A stretch of 64,000 nt of DNA, taken from positions 62,001-126,000 of the forward strand of contig JANQOZ010000085.1 in the NCBI GenBank assembly GCA_028285525.1, read 5' to 3'. Source of the stretch: Lysobacterales bacterium. Lineage in GTDB: Bacteria; Pseudomonadota; Gammaproteobacteria; Xanthomonadales; SZUA-38. Under the pieces are notes generated by a model. That model did not search any database. It saw only the letters and a list, made by a program, of their open reading frames with translations, and was not told the origin of the DNA. Shown piece after piece: positions 1 through 8,528 of the stretch. The translations under genes were made by a program, and so were the position numbers. Each line of letters starts with the position of its first letter. Position 1 is the first letter of the stretch.

Positions 1-1257
1 TGGTTCCGTGATTTCCGCTAGTACGAGAGCTGACTGGTTGATCGATACCCAAACGTCCTCCATCACAATTCCAACTTTGTGCATGTCTGTGGCTACAGTG
101 CAATCAAAGTCTAACGTCTCCAAGGTAGGGCGGATTACGTTTTCTAGTCTGCTCGAAAATGGCTCTTTCAGCGGCATCGCGACAAAAGCAGATCGAGGGT
201 TTTCTGGAATTCTGTCCGACGAGCATCGAAAAATTTTGTGTGTACCCGTAGACGTATTCCGAACCATCGATGCTCTAGGAAAAGACTGGCCAACCCAATG
301 ACCGGGCCCGATAGTACACTCGTCTCCTACCAAACAGTTCTCGAGATGAGAGCTTGGGCCAATCCGACAATTCTCTCCGACTACAGTCTTACCTGAGAGT
401 GTTGTGTTGTGTCCGATCTCTGACCCTGAACCTACCTGGACGTCATAGCCAATGTTTACTGAGTCGAAATCCGTTATACGGCCGCCTTTTGCAATGATTC
501 GTTCCTTCACCTTTACGCTTAGGTATGCAGCTGCGGCCTTAAACTGTCCCGGTTGGTTTGGACCTAACGCATCGTCTTCAGAGATTTCGTCAAATGCCGC
601 TACCGTCCCACCGGCTCGAGTGTATGCTTCAACTGCGTCTGGAAGCTCCTGTTCTGGTTGACCCACTAGTCGAGGTTTTCGTGGCAAGTCGGCAACGGTT
701 TCACGAAAAACTGCTCCGTTCCAAATTGAGAGGCCAGCAAAAATTTCAGCCGCCTCTGTTACCACTACCCTTGACTCCTCGGTATCAAGTACTCGAGTAA
801 CCCTACCATCCCTACCGCGTTCAATTCGGCCATAATCCCTGGCATCAGTCATGCGAGAAGTGCCCACCGTGATGCCTGCGTTGGATTCAATATGGTACTC
901 GAGCGCGTGCTTGATAGTGGCACCAACAATAAACGGGCAGTCTCCGAAAAGTACAATCACGTAATCAGCGTCCTTTACGTATGGAATGGCGCACGCTGCT
1001 GCATTTCCGGTGCCCAACTGTTCAGTTTGGACTATTACCTTCACGTCCGTGTCAAGAATCGGCGTAATCCGCTCCTTTTCATGCCCAACAACAACCAATC
1101 GTTGGTCAATCCCAGCGTCTGAAAGATGCTGAATCGAATACCAGACGAGCGGATGACCACCGAGCGGCTGAACGAGCTTATTGAATCCCATCCGAGTTGA
1201 TTTCCCCGCCGCCAACACCAAGCCAAATACGTTTGAATTCAATACCGAAAGCTCCAT
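1..1257 (-). CDS. GlmU-like nucleotidyltransferase / left-handed beta-helix / deoxyribosyltransferase-like fusion (3' end outside window)
   Basis: The minus-strand frame stays open from ATG 1257 to the window edge (419 codons seen, no stop), so the C-terminus is missing. Residues 11-23 carry the nucleotidyltransferase loop LAAGKSTRM, residues 81-90 match the GlmU-type QLGTGNAAACA, 106-109 is GDCP, and 142-146 is YGRIE, so residues 1-240 look like a GlmU-type sugar-1-phosphate uridylyltransferase. Residues ~265-330 are hexapeptide repeats of a left-handed beta-helix. From residue 357 a new domain starts with FVAMP and continues through VMEDVW and ALVLAEITEP, the pattern of nucleoside 2-deoxyribosyltransferase/TIR-like domains (family knowledge). 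The three-part fusion is not that of housekeeping GlmU, which has no such tail. It lies downstream of a vWA-TIR gene on the same strand, but 481 bases separate them, so co-transcription is uncertain. Function in conflict or nucleotide-sugar signalling is inference. Confidence 0.75.
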   Translation of the reverse strand, partial: MELSVLNSNVFGLVLAAGKSTRMGFNKLVQPLGGHPLVWYSIQHLSDAGIDQRLVVVGHEKERITPILDTDVKVIVQTEQLGTGNAAACAIPYVKDADYVIVLFGDCPFIVGATIKHALEYHIESNAGITVGTSRMTDARDYGRIERGRDGRVTRVLDTEESRVVVTEAAEIFAGLSIWNGAVFRETVADLPRKPRLVGQPEQELPDAVEAYTRAGGTVAAFDEISEDDALGPNQPGQFKAAAAYLSVKVKERIIAKGGRITDFDSVNIGYDVQVGSGSEIGHNTTLSGKTVVGENCRIGPSSHLENCLVGDECTIGPGHWVGQSFPRASMVRNTSTGTHKIFRCSSDRIPENPRSAFVAMPLKEPFSSRLENVIRPTLETLDFDCTVATDMHKVGIVMEDVWVSINQSALVLAEITEP

Positions 1258-1738
1258 ATTGCTGGAAAGTAACGTTTACGAGCGATTGTCGAGGTCTTCT
1301 ATCGAATGCTGTTTCATATAGTTGTGTCGGACGAAGTAACGCATACGCCTCGCCGAGCTCAACATATCGAAGCTTTTTTTTCGGTCGCTTGCCCTAATCT
1401 CCAAACCCGCCATCCATAGTTTGCCTGTCTCCGAATATCAGCAGACCCAGCTTGCCCCGACAAGTCGGAGCTCATCCCCTGCCAGCCAACTGGCCGCTTT
1501 CGCTGCTCACCTCCCCTCAGTCGATTGACCACGAACCACTAAATCCGCCGTAACGATACGGAATCGGAGCAAGTGCGAAACAGGCATTTGACAACAAAGC
1601 ATCCATATCAACGTTCGAGCGCTGTCACTGCCTGTCGAGAGCGAACTCCGATTTCTGCTTGAACCATAGGAATAGATTGGCCGCTTTAAAGTGCGACGGG
1701 CAGGCAGTTGATCAGCCGGGTCTTGATCGTCCAGCGCC
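1258..1738. other. Intergenic stretch without recognised feature
   Basis: These 481 bases separate the vWA-TIR stop from the downstream nucleotidyltransferase start. No convincing ORF, RNA gene, or strong hairpin was seen. It may hold the promoter of the nucleotidyltransferase gene, but no clear -35/-10 pair was found. Confidence 0.5.
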
Positions 1739-3055
1739 TCACTTCATTTGACCTGCAACCCCACGACAAAGACGCTCAAGATCGTGTGGGAAATCAGGAT
1801 CGGGTCTAATATCCAAACTTTGACGCTTCGCAAGCGGTGCTAGATCTGCTGGCAGTTCATTTTCATCTAGTTTTTCTCGTCCCCCAACAAGGCAAGGTAT
1901 AACTGGAATCTGACGGTCTAGAGCAGTCCGAAGTTCGTACGCGATCCAATCATCTTTTCGATCAATTCGACGCTCGTTGTTCTCAAGGGGCCCCTCCCAA
2001 TGTGGGCCAACTACGGCAACGATCGCATTGCACTGAGAAACCGCCTGCCGAATCGCTTCCTCGTAATCTTCCCCTGGCAGGATAGTTAAAACGTCTTTAA
2101 ACACGGCGTCCTCCCCAAATACTTCCTTCAGGAAGTCGGTGATTCTTCCGGTTATCTCCTCCGAGTCGTTTCTCCGATAGCTAATGAAAATAGTTGGCTT
2201 GAGAGCAGATGGGATCCTCGCAGCATCCTCCGTCGATGGGTGTTCGGCCAGAGCGCTGGAATTGTCGCGAACGGGGCTAACTAGTAATTTAAGAAACTCC
2301 GCTAGCACCTCCGACTGATTTATCTGTGTGAATAGGCGACACCCACTATCAAACTTCCAATTATGCTCCCTGAGATAGGACGTAAATACCTCGTCTCCTG
2401 GGAGTTCGGAGGCAACGTAGAACATTAGTTCCGCTCCCGACGGCCACCGTGGAAGGGCGTCCGAATAGAGTCTTCGCGATTCCACAGTGTCACCATCCGT
2501 CACATAGCAGGAAACAACTAACACATCCTTCAGGGCCAGCTCCCTTGCAACCCTTTGAATATCCATCGGTTCTCCATCTGTTGGATCGCCGTCAGAAAGG
2601 ACAAACAGGATTTTCCCTGAAAAGGCCGTTCGAGCGACTTCCTCATCGAATCGCCGTGAGACCATCCTGAACGCCTCAAGCATTGGTGTGGCGCCAAACA
2701 TGGACAACGCCCTATTCCGGATGTGCTCAGAAAAACTCTGCCAATTGTTTGCAAGGTAACCCAGAGTTACGGTGGGGGAAGGAGCTACACCCTCAATAAG
2801 GTCTTGCACTGGGGCTCCGTCCCTCCCTAGCAACGCGCTTAGCGGATTTCCGAATCCAAATCCGTAAGCGAACAACTGCACCGTTTCAGCATTCGTCGCA
2901 TGAGTCGATTTTGCCATTGCTTCGAGAGCGTTCTGGAAACTCTGTAATCTATTTTCTGTGTCTGCACTTTGATTCTGAATCGACGTCGTCATTGAACCCG
3001 ACACGTCCACCAGTAGTCCAATAAGGAGTGGTTTAACGTTGCTTGGGAAGTCCAT
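1739..3055 (-). CDS. vWA domain-TIR domain fusion protein
   Basis: The protein is 438 aa. Residues ~9-190 form a von Willebrand A domain with an intact metal-binding MIDAS site: D17-x-S19-x-S21 in DVSGSM, T123 in GATPM, and D155 in LSDGDP. After a linker, residues ~287-425 form a TIR domain: IFISYRRND opens it, and E374 in DDWIAYELRTAL sits where TIR NADases keep the catalytic glutamate. No signal peptide or membrane helix is seen, so it is cytoplasmic. The start ATG has a GAGG ribosome site 8 bases upstream. The likely role, from TIR effector biology, is NAD+ cleavage or signalling triggered by the vWA module. The upstream 364-aa gene ends 92 bases before it and is probably co-transcribed. 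vWA-effector fusions are known from NTP-dependent bacterial conflict systems; whether this set acts in antiviral defence is inference. Confidence 0.85.
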   Translation of the reverse strand: MDFPSNVKPLLIGLLVDVSGSMTTSIQNQSADTENRLQSFQNALEAMAKSTHATNAETVQLFAYGFGFGNPLSALLGRDGAPVQDLIEGVAPSPTVTLGYLANNWQSFSEHIRNRALSMFGATPMLEAFRMVSRRFDEEVARTAFSGKILFVLSDGDPTDGEPMDIQRVARELALKDVLVVSCYVTDGDTVESRRLYSDALPRWPSGAELMFYVASELPGDEVFTSYLREHNWKFDSGCRLFTQINQSEVLAEFLKLLVSPVRDNSSALAEHPSTEDAARIPSALKPTIFISYRRNDSEEITGRITDFLKEVFGEDAVFKDVLTILPGEDYEEAIRQAVSQCNAIVAVVGPHWEGPLENNERRIDRKDDWIAYELRTALDRQIPVIPCLVGGREKLDENELPADLAPLAKRQSLDIRPDPDFPHDLERLCRGVAGQMK

Positions 3056-3147
3056 TTACTTGACCTCTACTTCTTCTTCTCGTGCCGAAAGCCCGCGGCG
3101 AGGAACACACTACGAATTGCGTCGGTTGCTCATTGGAACGATGAAGA

Positions 3148-4242
3148 CTACTCCCAGGTCACTTCAGTTCCTCCTCCGCTAGCTCCAAAGACCGAAGAGA
3201 GTGCCATTCGAGTCCGGACCCATCGTGCGCCATGATACGCGACCAAGTACGATGCGCACGAAGGATCTCTCATCGAATGGAGGGCGTAGATCGAGCTCTC
3301 GTAAAGCAGAATGTCGTGAATGTCTTCTAGGTTCAGCCATCCACCTGGCTTAGCGTCAATCTTGGAATACCACCTGTCTGCGTACTCCCTATCGCTGCTA
3401 AGACCGTAAAGGATTTCTCTCCAGAAACTAATAATTGCCTCCCACGGGTAGGCAGTTCTAGCTCCTTCATCTAGACTTGCGACCCGGGCCTCGAACACAT
3501 CTTTCGAGAATAGTTCGGGTAAAGCACCTGCCTTGAGATGCTGCCAAGCAGATTGAATAAGTTGTCCAATTGGGGAGCTCTTGGTTGCTTGTGCGATACT
3601 CTGTTCCAGAGTTTTTTCCGACTCATGGCTCCCGTTCAAAATGGCGGAGGGTGCCTTTCTAATAATCTCATACGCTCGTTCGCGTGATAATCCTGGTTCG
3701 GACAATACCTCAGCGAAGTTACCATTTTGTCTCGCAAGCTCCGCCATGTAGTTGCACTCCTCTACCTGGACCACGATGTCAGCTGAAGCAGTCCTATTCG
3801 GAGTCCGAATCACAAGCACCACACCCTTGTCGCTTCGCCGATTCGGTTTACTAAAAGCGCGGAGTCTTGAGAAAGCAGATTTCGGTCTTAAATGCTGCGC
3901 AAGCCCGTCGGCAGGTCCAGAGTACAAGGACAATCTGAACTCTGAACCCTCGGTGTCGTCGGCTGTTGACAACTGCCTGAGCTGCGACCAAATTCGTTCT
4001 CGATTGTCTCCTAATTCTGTGGCAAATACGTCAACGGACTCGGCCTGGAACGTGCGACCGAGAGCTTCCTTTAATACGCTCTCTGCGGTTGTGGGTACAA
4101 ACAAGTATCGTTTTCCCTCCGCTTGACATTTAAGATTAGCGACTACTCTCTGGGAGCAAAGATTGCACGCCTCATTTTCCAGCTGAGTTCTGAGCTTTCC
4201 GAAGTAATGCCAATGGATCTCGGGTTTGGCCATGCTTACCAT
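3148..4242 (-). CDS. Unrecognised 364-aa protein upstream of vWA-TIR
   Basis: The frame opens at 4362, but ATG 4242 is preferred because AGGAG lies 6 bases upstream of it. The product is soluble with no signal peptide or membrane helix. Near the N-terminus are three cysteines in ACNLCSQ...LKC spacing that could be a partial metal site. The middle has a beta-rich stretch around GVVLVIRTPN, and the C-terminal third is helical and rich in aromatics. I recognise no family. Its position directly upstream of the vWA-TIR gene on the same strand, with a 92-base gap, suggests a partner or sensor of that protein. Its codon use and lower G+C resemble the rest of the left-hand island. Confidence 0.7.
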   Translation of the reverse strand: MVSMAKPEIHWHYFGKLRTQLENEACNLCSQRVVANLKCQAEGKRYLFVPTTAESVLKEALGRTFQAESVDVFATELGDNRERIWSQLRQLSTADDTEGSEFRLSLYSGPADGLAQHLRPKSAFSRLRAFSKPNRRSDKGVVLVIRTPNRTASADIVVQVEECNYMAELARQNGNFAEVLSEPGLSRERAYEIIRKAPSAILNGSHESEKTLEQSIAQATKSSPIGQLIQSAWQHLKAGALPELFSKDVFEARVASLDEGARTAYPWEAIISFWREILYGLSSDREYADRWYSKIDAKPGGWLNLEDIHDILLYESSIYALHSMRDPSCASYLVAYHGARWVRTRMALSSVFGASGGGTEVTWE

Positions 4243-4308
4243 TGTTTTCTCCTTAACAGTGGCGCCTAAATTTCTGAATTCACCCGACTTCGGCAGATTT
4301 CGTTGGAG

Positions 4309-4324
4309 ATGCATCGTGATGCAT
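4309..4324. promoter_or_regulatory. Perfect inverted repeat upstream of the vWA-TIR operon
   Basis: ATGCATC and GATGCAT form 7-base arms with a 2-base spacer, 67-82 bases upstream of the first gene's ATG at 4242. The size and position suit a dimeric repressor operator. No -35/-10 pair with normal spacing could be matched to it, so this is a candidate only. Confidence 0.3.
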
Positions 4325-4516
4325 GACTGTATACTGAACTTTTTTTGGTTGGAACAGTGCAATTGGTTCGAACTAGTGTCAAGATCAAACTCCCCTCGAT
4401 GGAGAATTGTGAGAGCGTCACCTCACTGTTATCACAGGATGATGTTGTATTCCGATTCTGAGTAGGTACTGATGGTTTGGCCGGGGCGAGAGCTGGGACA
4501 TTGACGATGTCCGTGT

Positions 4517-4810
4517 CCAGGGTTGCTAATCCCGAACGATTTAGACGGTTTTGCCGATGTTTTTGTAAGAGACGTATCTTGAGGCATTACCCGATTGGCG
4601 AGCCAAAGCTCTGGTGGTAGGCAGGGCAATGCACAATCTGGTTGTAATCCTCCGTCCACATATCCACTGGCGCTTTCACGCAACGGTCGCTTTCTTACGT
4701 TTATTTCCGAGGCAGCCAACCTTAGCTCGTTCGGAACCAACGGGGTCTTTCAGGGTTACCTAGTTGACTTCGTCAACAAACTAGACGCCCCGATTTCGTC
4801 GGTCACCTGA
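4517..4810 (+). pseudogene. Decayed fragment of a WD40/TolB-like propeller gene
   Basis: One plus-strand frame reads IPNDLDGFADVFVRDVS, then a TGA at 4580-4582, then GITRLASQSSGG and later SRNGRFLTFISEAANL before a final stop at 4808-4810. These blocks match the repeat pattern of PD40/WD40-like propellers, such as ANLVEGDDNGLPDIFVRD in the intact gene at 11891-14404. No start codon, signal peptide, or C-terminal end is left. Only about one and a half propeller blades survive, interrupted by an in-frame stop, so it is a remnant. It lies ~130 bases left of the first tRNA-Lys-like repeat. Confidence 0.65.
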
Positions 4811-4943
4811 CTGATGCAACCTAGCCGGCAATTGAACTTTGGCCAATCGTCGTGCCGTTAGAATGCGAGTTTATCGGAAAAGGATGGCTATGATTTGTCT
4901 CACGGTAACTATTGCGTTGACCGGACCAAAATTTCGCTAAAGC

Positions 4944-5106
4944 AATTTGGGCCAATTAACTGGTTGCCGCGAGTCGTTTTTCGTACCTTTAAGTAGCGAG
5001 TTGAAGAGCGGTCACCGCGAACCTATTGATTGATAAATTCGAAAAAACGATCAGGGCCGTCTTTTAATCCATTGCTCATAGGCTCGAATCCTACTAAGGC
5101 CCACCA
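4944..5106 (+). repeat. Direct repeat copy A ending in a degenerate tRNA-Lys 3' half (att-like)
   Basis: This 163-base block aligns along its whole length with 14645-14807, at about 70% identity by eye. Shared segments include aatttgggccaa, aacctattgattgat, agggccg, and cttttaatccatt. Its right end, from cttttaa (an anticodon loop with TTT) through a T-arm-like segment to ccacca, resembles the 3' half of tRNA-Lys. The acceptor strand is mutated compared with copy B. No 5' half of a tRNA is present, so it is not a functional tRNA. A tRNA 3'-end duplication is the usual scar of tyrosine-recombinase integration. No integrase is visible in the window. Confidence 0.65.
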
Positions 5107-5490
5107 TTTTCCGCTTTTTTGCTTCAAGACTTACGTCAGTATGAGCTGACGCGCTTATTTTCCTCCGTACGTATTTGTGCCAAACGTGGGCCAAGAAAGT
5201 TCATGGCGTAGGACGCGATAAGCCTTCGTCATCCGGACAGCCGCCCTGGTGCCTAAGCCGAGAACCCACCTGACGCGTTACACGGGGTTTCCGCCTCCGC
5301 CTACCGCCTGCGGGGTCCGCAGACGACTTTTCTGCCCTGGTTTTTTCAAAAAAACTGTCTGCCCCCTAATTCCCCCGGTGACTCCTCAAACGGTATTCGC
5401 AGTGAGAGAAAACTTGGAATCTAGGCACTAGTAGGACGTCGCATACAGCATTGCTTTTTTACAAGCCTACGGAATAACTAAGGATAAACG
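5107..5490. other. Leader region of the island lipoprotein operon
   Basis: This 384-base stretch has no supported gene. It holds two small hairpins: CGTCAG/CTGACG at 5134-5151, followed by a T-rich tract, and CTGCGG/CCGCAG at 5308-5322. Their role is unknown. It must contain the promoter of the gene at 5491, but no clear consensus boxes were found. Confidence 0.4.
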
Positions 5491-6672
5491 ATGCTCTCAA
5501 AGTCAATTTTGCGCTGGTTTATTGGCGCATCGGTGCTTTTTTTGGTCTCGGGGTGTAGCTCTCTCAACCCACTTGTTAGAGAACGCGCTCGAGAGGTCTC
5601 CCAAACAGGAGAAGCTGCAATGGGCGAATTGGGCGTTTACTACGACAACCTCGAAAAAAGCCGGGCGGCCGCCTTCAAGCTCTCAATCCTCTCCGACCAA
5701 GAATGCACTCTCGGCTACAATTTTGTTCGGAAACTATTTCCACAGCCCAAAGCCGCAGCTGTTGACAAGGCCAAGGCCGAAATCAATGCGGCGATAGCCG
5801 CACCGCCCCCTGGTTCAACTGACCCAGAGTTGGCCACTTGCCCTAGCGTCTTTTCTGATTGGCATTCTGGTGCGAACACATGCTTAAACGACAGCGAGCG
5901 CATATGTATCGGCTATCTGTCAAAAGACGTGAGATCTGACTTCATCCTCTCACAGGAAATAATTAGAGAGACGCCGCCCGCCGACCCTGCAGGCGACGCG
6001 GGTAAACCGACAGATTCGATCGCCTATGCCCTAGCTTTTATCGAAACCTACTCGAAGTACCTTGTCGCACTCAATACCTACACCGAAGTCGATGACGCTG
6101 TAGCTTTTTCCGACGAGCTCAAATCGCTGGTGGAAGAAGCTATTGCCTATGGAGAGGAGTTCGGACTTGACATCGCTGCACCAACGACTCCCGATTCATT
6201 GTCCAATATGAACAAACTTGTAGAGGTTTTCCGACAGGCAATCGAGGATGCTAAAGCTGCCAAATCGATCAGAAAGAAGGTCGCTGAATCGGGCCAATCC
6301 TTCAAAGGGGATCTTGACGTATTCATCGGCGTAATCAGCAGCCAGGATCGCGTTTACCGACTTTCATACGACATGAGCGCTATTGAAGCCTACGGTGTGC
6401 TCTATGAAAAACTCGGTCCCAACCTCTCTTTCCAAGAACGTTCTGCGGTCATAGATAGTTTCTTTGACCTTGCAGTGAAATTTGAAAAACACCGGCATGG
6501 CCCGACAAACATTCTGAAAATTCTGAGAAAGCTTGGATCTATTCATCAAAGCCTAATCAACATACTTAACGGTGACTTTAGCGAGGCCGATAAGAAACGA
6601 CTAGCGCAAATTCAGCGCGACCAGCTGAAGGGCCTCTTCGTTGGTTTGATTCAATTTACTCGAGCGTTTTAG
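5491..6672 (+). CDS. Unrecognised lipoprotein (393 aa)
   Basis: The N-terminus is a lipoprotein signal: a basic start, a hydrophobic stretch, and a lipobox LVSGC with C22 as the lipidated cysteine, so the mature protein should be tethered in the envelope. The remainder is mostly helical, with several cysteines near residues 70-145 and a long amphipathic C-terminal half. I recognise no family. The downstream gene starts 10 bases after the stop, so the two are very probably co-translated. It is the first gene inside the island bounded by the tRNA-Lys-like repeats. A role as an envelope sensor or structural part is only a guess. Confidence 0.75.
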   Translation: MLSKSILRWFIGASVLFLVSGCSSLNPLVRERAREVSQTGEAAMGELGVYYDNLEKSRAAAFKLSILSDQECTLGYNFVRKLFPQPKAAAVDKAKAEINAAIAAPPPGSTDPELATCPSVFSDWHSGANTCLNDSERICIGYLSKDVRSDFILSQEIIRETPPADPAGDAGKPTDSIAYALAFIETYSKYLVALNTYTEVDDAVAFSDELKSLVEEAIAYGEEFGLDIAAPTTPDSLSNMNKLVEVFRQAIEDAKAAKSIRKKVAESGQSFKGDLDVFIGVISSQDRVYRLSYDMSAIEAYGVLYEKLGPNLSFQERSAVIDSFFDLAVKFEKHRHGPTNILKILRKLGSIHQSLINILNGDFSEADKKRLAQIQRDQLKGLFVGLIQFTRAF

Positions 6673-6682
6673 GAGTCAACAG

Positions 6683-7072
6683 ATGATCGAAGAACCCGTC
6701 TTACAGGCATACGAAGACGCACTCGTTGAGCTGGAGTACCAGCTACATCGCCGCAGCCAGGATGCCAAGCTGTCCAGTGCAACACGCGCGATGTTCCGGG
6801 CGGCCCGCGAGCAAACCGCTGTCCTCAAACAACGCTATTGGGAGTGCCGCCATGGCGGCACTATGAGCAACTGTGACAACACAAATGATGGATGTTCGGA
6901 TGAGATCGAACAGGCCACAGCCCAAACAAATGATGCTGCGCACAGTGTCAGCCGAGTTATGGGGAGGCCCACGGGCCTTCAGGCATTGGAAGAGACTCAG
7001 GTAACGCTATACGAGGGTCGGCGACTGCTTTCATCCTGTGGCTGTGGGGCCGTAACAATGCGCGTCATGTGA
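6683..7072 (+). CDS. Small Cys-containing protein coupled to the lipoprotein
   Basis: The product is 129 aa and soluble, with no signal peptide. The first ~55 residues look helical and basic. The middle has CRHGGTMSNC and a further cysteine, and the C-terminus ends in SCGCGAVTMRVM. The cysteines might bind a metal or form disulfides, but the spacing matches no ribbon that I know. AGGAG at 6671-6675 precedes the ATG. The gene follows the lipoprotein by 10 bases and is clearly in the same transcript. No family was recognised. Confidence 0.6.
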   Translation: MIEEPVLQAYEDALVELEYQLHRRSQDAKLSSATRAMFRAAREQTAVLKQRYWECRHGGTMSNCDNTNDGCSDEIEQATAQTNDAAHSVSRVMGRPTGLQALEETQVTLYEGRRLLSSCGCGAVTMRVM

Positions 7073-7300
7073 GTTCGGTGCCTCCACTTCACGACAGTCA
7101 TTACTTTCGGACTTATATGCGAGTAGGGAATTTGGTCGTTAGCCGCTACCCCTGAACGCGACCGAGGCTTCACGCACTTGATTATGAGAACGTAAGGCAT
7201 GGATACTGCATCGTCGTTGGTGTCCTGAGCTCGAGACGCTGGGGCAGCAAGAAAATATTGCGCGGTTCACAGATAATCGGTCGCCCAAATCAACGGAAGG

Positions 7301-8371
7301 GTGAAAGTCATAGAGAGCGCTTGGGAAAAGGCTGAAAAAATTCTCCTTGAGAAAGCCGACAGATTGGCTACAAGCCAAACACCTGCGAGCAACCCGCAGA
7401 TGCAAACTGATGTCGACGCCCTTCGTCAACTCGCCCACATTGCGCGAAATGGACCCGACGCGATCGCTCGACATATTGAACAACACAACCCGCCTGAATC
7501 GCTTCTCAAAGTTGCCTCAAACGAAGTCTACGGCCTTGCGTTACGCCGCGAGAACGTTGGCAGTACACGCAATCTGAATGACCCGGTGAAGCCAGGCTGG
7601 ACACGTGGCGGAGATGACCACGGGCTTCCCATTCATCTTCCTACAATGCTCGAGGCTATTGAGCTTCACAAAGTTGCCCTTGCGCTTCACTACAACGACT
7701 ACTGGGCATACCTCATGGGTCTGTTGCTGGAACGGGTTGGGGACTTTTCTCAAGCGGTAGCAGTCATGGAGTCACTTCGAGGCTCGTACGCAAAGCACGC
7801 GCCTGACCACGTTAAGCGATGCAGGGCAAAAATCAGTGGGACTCACGACGCCGAATCGAGCATGTCTGAATACCTCGATGAGTACGCCAGCGCGCTGGAA
7901 AAGGCGGGACAGGACGGAGGTATTGTTCAGATGCTGAAGGACCTCCTAACCCCCAAAATCAGAGAGAAAAAAGCTCACGGTGAGCCGTCTCCTTCGGCAG
8001 TATCTGGTGCGCCGCTGGAAGACGGGGCTCTTGATGAGGCGGCGCAGTTCGCGCAGAGGTTTGCCGAACTATTGACCGAAGGGCGATTCGATGCGGCAGC
8101 AGACAAGGTAGCCGCGAAGTTGAGACTCAGCGCCGACGATCTCAAGCGCGAGTATGAGAAAATGACGATCTATGATGAGATCGCTGATCCTGGCCCGATT
8201 GAAGTCATGGTGATGCAGTGCACCGCCGATATGCCAGACTTGGATTCTCATGACGTCGCCTGGGCCTACGTGGCTATTAGCGGGAGTGAGTTCAACGAGG
8301 CAGTTACCGTCGTGGTTAGCAACGTTGGTGAAAAACTTCAGATAAGTGAAATCGAATGGGGGCGGCCATAG
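7301..8371 (+). CDS. Unrecognised helical protein with TPR-like middle and a DUF3887-like C-terminus
   Basis: The product is 356 aa. The start is GTG 7301, the first plausible start after the in-frame stop at 7274; a GGAAGG lies immediately upstream, unusually close. Residues ~105-180 have the alternating pattern of TPR helices (AIELHKVALALHYNDYW, then GDFSQAVAVME). The last ~110 residues begin with FAELLTEGRFDAAADKV and end in ISEIEWGRP, which resembles small DUF3887/SnoaL-like domains by pattern, but this is a weak call. It sits 228 bases after the small Cys protein on the same strand, probably part of the same cargo unit. No enzyme motif was seen. Confidence 0.65.
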   Translation: MKVIESAWEKAEKILLEKADRLATSQTPASNPQMQTDVDALRQLAHIARNGPDAIARHIEQHNPPESLLKVASNEVYGLALRRENVGSTRNLNDPVKPGWTRGGDDHGLPIHLPTMLEAIELHKVALALHYNDYWAYLMGLLLERVGDFSQAVAVMESLRGSYAKHAPDHVKRCRAKISGTHDAESSMSEYLDEYASALEKAGQDGGIVQMLKDLLTPKIREKKAHGEPSPSAVSGAPLEDGALDEAAQFAQRFAELLTEGRFDAAADKVAAKLRLSADDLKREYEKMTIYDEIADPGPIEVMVMQCTADMPDLDSHDVAWAYVAISGSEFNEAVTVVVSNVGEKLQISEIEWGRP

Positions 8372-8475
8372 TCAGGACAGGCAACTCGCTCTGTCGAAAC
8401 GAAACGATAAAGAGCATACATGGGTCGCAGAGACGGGAGTCCAATAGACCTTTTCCATTTCGGGACGGTTCAAAG

Positions 8476-8505
8476 CAATAAAACCAACCCGGCCACTCCC
8501 GGGTT
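8476..8505 (-). terminator. Probable intrinsic terminator of the DUF4132 gene
   Basis: On the minus strand, AACCCGG pairs with CCGGGTT around a 6-base loop (8486-8505) and is followed by GGTTTTATT. It lies 24 bases beyond the minus-strand DUF4132 stop at 8529, between convergent genes. The T-run is short, so strength is uncertain. Confidence 0.5.
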
Positions 8506-8528
8506 GCGCCCCGATTGAATGCCTCGGC

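Noticed and set aside
4432..4740. 102-codon minus-strand frame
   Set aside because: It is antisense to the propeller remnant and has no family character.
5055..5106. Complete tRNA-Lys gene
   Set aside because: Only the 3' half can be read here and at 14763-14807; no matching 5' acceptor strand or D-arm lies upstream.
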